Shown: one piece after another, positions 57,010 through 64,000 of the stretch
Numbering within the stretch: the stretch's first letter is position 1
How the letters are laid out: each line of letters opens with the position of its first letter
Assembly (NCBI GenBank): GCA_963971425.1
Contig: OZ020525.1
Location: 16,684,187-16,748,186, forward strand
Direction of reading: 5' to 3'
DNA length: 64,000 nucleotides
Source of the DNA: Bryoerythrophyllum caledonicum
Taxonomy: Eukaryota; Streptophyta; Bryopsida; Pottiales; Pottiaceae
Made by a program: the position numbers and the translations under genes
Notes under the pieces: generated by a model
What the model was told of the DNA's origin: nothing
The model's input: the letters and a program-made list of their open reading frames with translations, nothing else
Databases searched by the model: none

Positions 57010-60000
57010 TTTGAGAAGTGGGGGTATACTCGAGGTGGAGCAGTTTGTTGGCAACTTGGTCACGTAAAAAATGATATCGAATGTCAATATGCTTGGAGCG
57101 GTCATGAAATCTAGGATTCTTTGTAAGAGCAATACAAGACTGGTTGTCACAGAAGAGTGTACTTGGTAGTTGAACAGAGTAACCCAGTTCCGTAAGGATT
57201 GTCTGGAGCCAAAGTAATTCCTTAGTTGTTGTGGCAGTAGCAATATACTCTGCTTCTGTAGAGGAAAGAGCAACAACGGGTTGTTTTCTACTCTGCCAAG
57301 AGAGTGCACAGGAAGAGTCAAGTAGAAAGATATAACCAGATGTAGAGCGGCGAGAATCAAGATCGCTAGCCCAATCTGCATCACTCCACCCAGTTAAACA
57401 ATGATGGTTGGAGGATGTCATAAAATTAGCTCCATTGTAGGTGAGGCCAGTGAGCATTGTGCCCTTTAAGTATCGAAAGATTCGATTAACACCGAGCCAA
57501 TGAGTAGGGGCCGGGTTAGCCATGAACTGAGCCAAGTGGTTGACTGGAAAGTTGAGGTCCCACCGTGTATAGGTTACCAAATATTGCAAGCTGCCAATGG
57601 CTTGTTTACAAGGAACAACAGCCATGGTGTTGATGTCATCTTTAGTGAGATTGGAGCTTTGATCTTGTGAATAACGGATCCCAGCTTCAAGTGGGGTACT
57701 CACAGGATGGAAATTGGACATGTTGAATTTGATTAAGTGATCAGAGATGTACTTATCTTGAGAGAGAGTGAGTGTCTTAGCAACACGATCATGTCGAATT
57801 TGAATTTCCAGGATGTAGTCTATCTCATTATTATCAGTCATAGAGAAACGTTGGGAAAATACAGCTTTATTGGCTGATAAATATTGGAGGTCATTAGAGA
57901 TGAGGAGAAGATCATCAATATATAATCCGAGGTAAATGAATCTGGGACAATTTTTCTTAAAATAGACATTAGGATCTAATTTGCATTTGTGAAAGCCTTG
58001 TGAGGAGAGAAAGGTGTCAAATAATTCATACCAGACACGTGGGGCTTGCTTAAGTCCATAAAGGAATTTAAGTAATCGACAAACTTCAGTTTCGGCACCA
58101 GGTTGAGTATAGCCTTTAGGTTGTGAAATAAAGAGTTCTTCCTGTAAGACGCCATTATGAAAGGCCGTGGTGACATCCAATTGGTGGATGTGATAATCGT
58201 ATAAAGTGGCAAGGGCCAATAAGATTCGTAAAGAGGTCATTTTAATAACAGGTGAAAATGTTTCGGAATAGTCAATGCCTTCTTGTTGAGTGAAGCCACC
58301 AGCAACGAGTCGAGCTTTATTGCGTGATAAAGTGCCATTAGAGTTATATTTACGTCGAAAGAGCCATTTAGTACTGATGATTGAACAATTAGGTGGAGGG
58401 TCAACCAGTTGCCAAGTTTGATTTTGAACTAAAGAGTTGTATTCTTTGTCCATAGCAAATTTCCAGTGAGAAGAATCGGTGCCATTGAGGGCCTCTTGTA
58501 CAGAGATTGGTTGAGCTAGTTGAGTAAGAAAGGCGCAGGCATATAGATTAGAATCATGGAACTTGGTTGAAGTCCAGGTGCCTTTGGTGCGCCTCTGAGA
58601 AGTCCGGAGAGGAAAAGATAGTGCTGATTGGCGGAGATGAGATCGTAAATGAGGAGAGACATAAGGTAACTGGAAGCTGGGCTGTTGCACATGGGTATCT
58701 GGAAAGGATGGTGAGCCAGGTGGTGGGATAACTGGGCTAGGTGGCTGCGGTTGGGATTGATGCAGCTGCTGCGGTGATGGAGCCTTAAGAGAATCAAGGA
58801 CTTCATAGAAGTCATTTAAAGCCGGATCACATGGGAGTTGCGAGGATGTACTGGCAGAAGGACCAGCACTAGTAGGTAATAAGTGATCTTCAGAAAAAGT
58901 AACATCACGGCTTGAGAATATGTTGTGAGTGTCAGGGTCATAGAACCAATAGCCTTTGATGCCGGTAAGTTTTCCATAACCGATAAAAATACATTTGATT
59001 GCTTTGGAGTCCAATTTCGTGCGCTTTTCATGTGGAATATGGGCATAGGCCGGACAGCCAAAAATGCGGAGGTCACTAAGGTCGGGTTTGAAACCAGTCC
59101 ATAGCTCATAGGATGTTATACTATTTAAAGCTGTAGTATAGGAGCAGTTTTGTAAGTAACATGCAGTGGCAACAACTTCTGCCCAAAAGGAGTTGCTTCA
59201 GTGAGCAACTTGAAGCATACTACGAGCAGCTTCAACCAAAGTGCGATTCTTGCGTTCAGAAATACCGTTTTGAGACGGATTATAAGGATTGGTAAGTTGA
59301 TGTTGAATGCCATTGGCCAAGGAAAAATTGTTAAAGTTGTTGGATGTAAATTCTCCCCCGTTATCAGAACGTAGGATCAGAATGTTGTGGTTACTATGTT
59401 GATTTTCCACCAATGCTTTATAAGTTTGAAAGTGAGATAAAGCTAATGATTTCTATTGCAGGAAACAGATATGTGTGAACCTGGAGAAATCATCAATAAA
59501 TAATAGAAAATAAAGAGTACCACCAAGTGATGGTGTACTCATGGGTCCACACAAGTCGGTGTGGATCAGTGCTAAAGGAGCAGAGGCTCGGATAGCAGGA
59601 GCAGTTGGATACGGGCTTTTGGATTGTTTGCCAAAAATACAACCCTCACAAAGAGGTAAAGTAGATTTAATTGGAGGAAGGCCATGGACCAAAGTATGGT
59701 TCTGCATTAGATGGAGGGAACGAATGTTGAGATGTCCCAGGCGATAATGCCATTTGAGAGCCTCAATTGCTGATTGTGGTAAAGTTGTAGTGAGATAGTT
59801 TGAATCCAAAGGTGGGATACCAATACCCAAGGAGAATAAGTTGCCTTCTTTGGTGATGCTGAATTTCATGTATTTGTTGGAAGTTGGTGATTTAGTAGTA
59901 ATTATGCACTGAGTGTGCTTGAATAGAATAGTGGTATTGCCTCTGTTCGTTATCTGTGCCACTGAAAGCAGGTTCTTGGCAAGTCCAGGAACATATAAGA

Positions 60001-61183
60001 CATTTGGAATAAGTAAATTGGGTCCATTTGTAAGTTGTAAGAGAATAGAGCCGAAACCGAGGGCGTTGTGAGAGCTATTATCTCCAAGGAGAATAACTCG
60101 AGGAGTATCAAGGACTTGGTAATCTCGAAATAGAGTTTTGATGGGTGACATGTGTTGGCTAGCTCCGGAGTCGAGGTACCAGGATGATGAAACAACTGGA
60201 GTATGAGCGATGGCTGAAAATAAATAAAGTTGTTCATCAGCGGTAAAGTTGGTATTAATAGGATGCTTCCCGCTACTGGCTTGGTCACGCTTTTTCTTGC
60301 AACAGTCAGGTGCTTTATGCCCAAGTATGCCACAATAGTGGCAGATAATAGTTGAGGAATTAGTTGAACGATTTGATGAGTTGCGTTGTGCAGGTGGGTG
60401 TAACTGCATATAATTGGTTCTCTTATAAGGACCAGGCTGAGTGGATTTGTTTGAAGGGGGTTTCACAAACTTTCCTTTAACATAAAAACCACTTGATTTT
60501 GGAGCATCAAGTTTGGATTGATTGATGGAGTTCTGTTGCAATATGTTGGATAACAGATTTGTAAAGGTAAGGTTACTGATGCCACCTTGTGTGGTAATAA
60601 AAGCACTCCAAGAGTCGGGTAAGGCGCCAAGAAGGAGATTAACTTGTTGAGGATCTGTGAAAGTGCAGCCAGAAATAGCTGCTTCTTGAAGTATTGACTG
60701 CCACAATTCAAGAAAGGCAATGACATCATCAGATTCAGACATGGTCAGGCGACAAAGCTGTTTGTGCAAATGCACTTGAGAAGCTTTGTTGGATTTCTCA
60801 TATAATTGTTTAACACGGTCCCACACGTCCTTGGAAGTTGTAAGTGGTCGGAGGGAAATTAATTGTTTTTCTCCACAATGGAGGAGGATATCAGATCGAG
60901 CTTTAGCATCTTTCAGCTTCCAAGCTTTGAGGCCATCAGCATCACTAGATGCAGGGGGAAGTTCGCTACCATCCACAACACTCCATAACTCGGAGCGGAT
61001 GAGTAGCATTTTGAGTTTAATAGTCCAGGTAGCATAATTGCTAGCACTGAGAGGTGGAATGTAATAAGCTCTCGGAGCAGAGCTGGAAGAAGACGAGGCC
61101 ATAGTAGGATTGAAAAATCCAGGCCTACTTGTCAAGTGAGCTTTAACCAGGCCAAGATGAAGAAGGAACTCATGAGAGATCAT
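56915..61183 (-). pseudogene. copia gag-pol reading frame with two stops
   Basis: One frame of about 1,420 codons, interrupted by TAG at 59453-59455 and TGA at 59198-59200. The likely start is the Met at 61102 (MASSSSSS) rather than the upstream in-frame Met at 61183. Visible domains in order: a gag with a CCHC knuckle (CHYCGILGHKAPDC), protease WYLDSGASQHM, integrase zinc region (WHYRLGHL...CEGC) and core residues (HTDLCGP, LRSDNGGEF, NGISERKNRT), reverse transcriptase YIDDLL at about 57909-57923, and RNase H (SDADWASD, SSTEAEYIA). Both stops fall in integrase, so this copy cannot make full-length polyprotein without readthrough. Confidence 0.92.
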
Positions 61184-61203
61184 GCAAGCTTATGCAAGGG
61201 TTT

Positions 61204-61215
61204 GCTCTGATACCA
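61204..61215 (-). other. primer-binding site
   Basis: TGGTATCAGAGC on the minus strand, directly adjoining the 5' LTR, is the usual complement to the 3' end of initiator Met-tRNA in plant copia elements. Confidence 0.9.
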
Positions 61216-61388
61216 TGTATGAACTAGTCACCTTGTCTGAAGGTGAAAGAAGCTATATTGATTATGATAATAATAATACATGTAAAAGGAAGGAGAGAGC
61301 TTAAACATCTAGTGAACAGGTGTGACTATCTACATAGTCAAAGGGTGCGACTATCCATTACAGATGTGACTACTTAATTGTTCTAACA
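61216..61388 (-). repeat. complete 5' LTR
   Basis: A 173-bp terminal repeat beginning TGTTAGAACA on the minus strand and ending CATACA. Its right edge is fixed by the TTGAC target duplication. Confidence 0.85.
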
Positions 61389-61534
61389 TTGACAGGGCAA
61401 CAACGTGCCCATGTGGTCGTCTGTGTTTCTTCGTGATCATAGTCTTCATTGTCATGCCATATCTTTTAGACTTCGTCTACTCTTGTCCTACTAGACTCTT
61501 AGATTTCTCAATTTTTGTAATTTATATGAAACTT

Positions 61535-61780
61535 GATACCCACCTTTGGATCAAAAGGTGGGCTTCAAAAGGTCACAACTATTAATTTAATATAATTTTT
61601 TTAAAATAAAACTTTTTTTTTAAATTAAAAAAGTAGTTGTGACTTGGGATACCCACCTTCGGATCCAAAGGTGGGTATCAAAGGTCACAACTATTTTTTT
61701 ATTAGAAGAAGGAAAAAAATAACAGTGATCCAAGAGACCCACCTTCGGATTCTAAAGTGGGTCTCCAAGGTTACGATTAA
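61535..61780. repeat. three long hairpins related to the foldback element
   Basis: Near-palindromes of about 32 bp with the core CCTTCGGATCC(A/G)AAGG are centred near 61550, 61663 and 61749, each followed by CAAAGGTCAC or a similar sequence. The DNA around 61720-61880 matches 62100-62260 of the neighbouring foldback element, so this is probably a second, partial member. Confidence 0.75.
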
Positions 61781-61962
61781 TTTTTTAGAAATTGAGGATC
61801 TTATCAAACTACTTCAATTCAAGTCATGTTGGATGAATTTCCAAGTTTACTTCCTTGCATGCATGGGATGATCTCTTTTAATGCATGTTTTTTCTTTCAT
61901 GTAGATCATGTAGACCTCGTTTTGGTCTAGTCTCCTCCAACTAGTGTGCCGGTTTTGTGGTT

Positions 61963-62640
61963 ATTTAAAAAATATAGTGACCCTTGAAGACCCCCCTTCA
62001 GATTTGAAGGTGGGTCTGTGGGATCATGTTTTTTTTAATAATATAAATCTGTTGCAGTAATGGATGTCATGTGAGGTGAATTAAATAATGAAAAATAATC
62101 ATGACCTTTAAGACCCACCTTCGGATCCGAAGGTGGGTCTCTAACGTCACAATTCTTTTTTAAAAATTGAGGATCCTACAGAACTACTCTAGTTCAAGTC
62201 ATGTTTGATGAACTCCCAAGTTCACTTTCTTGCATGCATGGAATGATCTCTTGCAATGTACATCTTTACTTTCATGCAGATCAAAGCAAGTCATTCATGT
62301 CATGGGACTAATGTTGCATGATAACCATGTTAATCAGAGGTCACTGATTGTTATGTCTGAGTAGATGCTAGTGTTCAAATCATGGGAATTCATTAAACAT
62401 GACTTGAACTGGAGTAGTTCTATAGGATCCTCAATTTTTTTTAAATAATCGTGACTTTAGAGACCCACTTTTGGATCCGAAGGTAGGTCTCAAAGGTCAC
62501 ATTATTTTATTTTTATTTAATTCACCTCACATGACACATATCACTGCAGCACATTTGTAGTGTTACAAAAAAAACATGATCCTACAAACCCACCTTCAAA
62601 TCCAAAGGGGGGTCTTGAAGGGTCACTATATTTTTCTTAA
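61963..62640. mobile_element. foldback-type element with ~240-bp inverted arms
   Basis: The left arm (about 61963-62210) and the right arm (about 62392-62640) are inverted copies around a ~180-bp spacer. Matching landmarks include AAATATAGTGACCCTT at both ends, GAGGATCCT and CATGACTTGAACT. Each arm carries two hairpins: 61988-62017 and the perfect 30-bp palindrome 62111-62140 on the left, 62459-62491 and 62586-62616 on the right. There is no coding capacity. It is likely a MITE/foldback element; the target duplication was not found. Confidence 0.7.
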
Positions 62641-64000
62641 TACAAAAATTTGTTGCACTCGATGCAACGCTTGATGGTTAAAATCACTCTTGTATTGTGT
62701 GCGGTGTGAAAGGTTGGGAGTCTACCGCGACCGTTTAGTTTAAATCTGTAGGATGAAAGTGTTGCAAAGACAATGGCAGTGCTTGCATCTCCTCCACGTC
62801 TTCCAAGGGTAGCCAGACGGAGGTCTACTCCATGTTTTTTCATAGATTTGGAAGCAGAGGCTAGAGGTTCTGATAGTAGTGATTGATCTTTGGACAAGGG
62901 TGACTCCAATCGCTTCTCAACGTAAGAATTGTGCTTCTTCAGTAACGGATTGTTGTTTTCTCTACTCATCGGACTTTCAATTTGTTGACATCATCATTGT
63001 AGTTGTATTTCCCATTTTGTGTTGGTATGTTATTCCAACTGAATTACTAAATGTAGGCTCTAGTTTAATCTAGTGATCGATTCATTCATCAATCACCACA
63101 TCATTTTAATAAACTTACACATTATTTATTGCCGGTAAACTCTAACAACTTAAAATCATTTAGACAATTCACCCCATTTCTTAACCCCTAAATTATTTTG
63201 ACAACTTTGCACCAAGAACACTTCAAAATTGCTCGTTTCAATGCAATGAGTAAAGCAGGAAACAAAAACTGTGTGCCGTCCTTGAGCTTTAACACTTTGG
63301 ATTATCCCAATATTAGTTGGAAGAGGAATATATTGCTAAACCTTTATAAGTCGAGTCGTTCATGGAAGATTTGTAGGTGGATTCAAGGTTAGGGACACAT
63401 TCTTGTAGAGTTGCGAGTTGAGTTGTGGTTGTAGTCGTATAGGCTATCCGCAAAGGGGGGATTGCTATTTTGCGTGCCTAATTATGCGAGCTGCGAGCTG
63501 CGAGCCTAGGTTTGCGAGCGTAAAATGAGAAAAATATAAAATTTTGGAGCAAAAGTAAAAGTAACAAAGCATTTAATAAGGAGGCCAATAAGAATGTATA
63601 AAAATGTTTAGAAAAAAGTATAAAGGAGAAAGAAATTCACAGAAAAGGGTAAAAAAGGAAGCAGTTAAAAGTGAAGATAAAAAAATGAAGGGCCCTATAG
63701 CCGTGGGAATGCGCGAGCAATTGGCATCAATATGAACGAAACCTTACAATAATAAGGCGAGGGGTAAAAACAATGTAGGGCATCTTAACTACGAAAGTAC
63801 CATAAATACCCTATAGCCGTGGGGTCAGAAACGGTGATCTTGATAAACTGCAAAACATTTGGAAATACCATAGTTTTACAATGATATACCGACGTTTATA
63901 CACTTGACAAAATAGACTCGTGAAGTAGGATGAACTCTCAAGTATTTTGGGGCGCTTCAGTATGCAAAGGAGCCCAGTACACGAAAGATGATATTTAGTG
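62641..64000. other. AT-rich stretch without a supported gene
   Basis: The ORF at 62637-62969 (minus) starts in the edge of the foldback element and shows no domain. A short GCGAGCTGCGAGC repeat lies at about 63486-63515, and CCCTATAGCCGTGGG occurs twice (63694 and 63801). Confidence 0.4.

Larger units (their letters stand above)
56907..61388 (-). mobile_element. Ty1/copia LTR retrotransposon
   Basis: The element is flanked by the 5-bp target duplication TTGAC (56902-56906 and 61389-61393). The 5' LTR is at 61216-61388 (173 bp, TG...CA) and is followed by a primer-binding site for initiator Met-tRNA. The domain order gag, protease, integrase, reverse transcriptase, RNase H is copia-type. The 3' LTR (56907-57009) retains only 103 bp. 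The polypurine tract and the very end of pol are missing, consistent with an internal deletion joining pol to the middle of the LTR. The shared 103 bp differ at one site, so the element is young. Confidence 0.95.

Overview
The window is nuclear DNA of a land plant. Evidence: degenerate TTTAGGG telomere-type repeats at the left edge, GT-AG introns, two intronless phenylalanine ammonia-lyase (PAL) genes, and plant-type transposons (CACTA, MULE-like, TTAA-inserting, Ty1/copia). The AT-rich repeat-laden background with very GC-rich intronless PAL genes and a multi-intron gene with a ParB-like domain makes me favour a seedless plant (bryophyte, possibly a liverwort, or a lycophyte). The species cannot be fixed from sequence alone.

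Layout. 1-2.3 kb: degenerate telomeric repeats, then purine-rich tandem repeats. 2.3-11.0 kb: an unusual unit. It holds a broken multi-exon gene with a ParB-like domain (4.2-8.9 kb), an FCP1/NIF (HAD) phosphatase-like ORF (9.0-9.7 kb) that may be its last exon, and an orphan 150-aa ORF (10.1-10.5 kb). The unit carries ten exact copies of the 14-bp palindrome CCGGAGATCTCCGG plus three decayed ones, and I saw none elsewhere in the window. This is the most interesting object here. 11.0-20.5 kb and 45.9-54.7 kb: two direct copies of a ~9 kb segmental duplication, each with one PAL gene on the minus strand and the same decayed neighbours. The PAL genes and close flanks differ at only three visible sites in 2.6 kb while the surrounding duplication is clearly more diverged, as expected from gene conversion.

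22.5-34.6 kb: a decayed minus-strand multi-exon gene family member with a DNA-methylase-like C-terminal domain. It is split by a 3.3-kb GC-rich minisatellite and, inside an exon, by a 3.37-kb non-autonomous CACTA element with an AAT target duplication. 34.8-38.0 kb: tandem repeats and an element bounded by inverted GTGAGC minisatellites. 39.7-44.3 kb: a broken MULE-like transposase gene (zinc-finger-like N-terminus, DDE-like core, SWIM finger), interrupted by a 926-bp TTAA-flanked piggyBac-like element whose removal restores the frame. 55.6-56.1 kb: a second fragment of that transposase family. 56.9-61.4 kb: a Ty1/copia element on the minus strand with TTGAC target duplications, two internal stops and a truncated 3' LTR. 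61.5-62.6 kb: a foldback-type element with repeated long hairpins. The rest is AT-rich non-genic sequence.

Only the two PAL genes look like intact functional genes (entry to phenylpropanoid metabolism). Most other coding material is mobile or decaying. All identifications are by eye; no database search was run.
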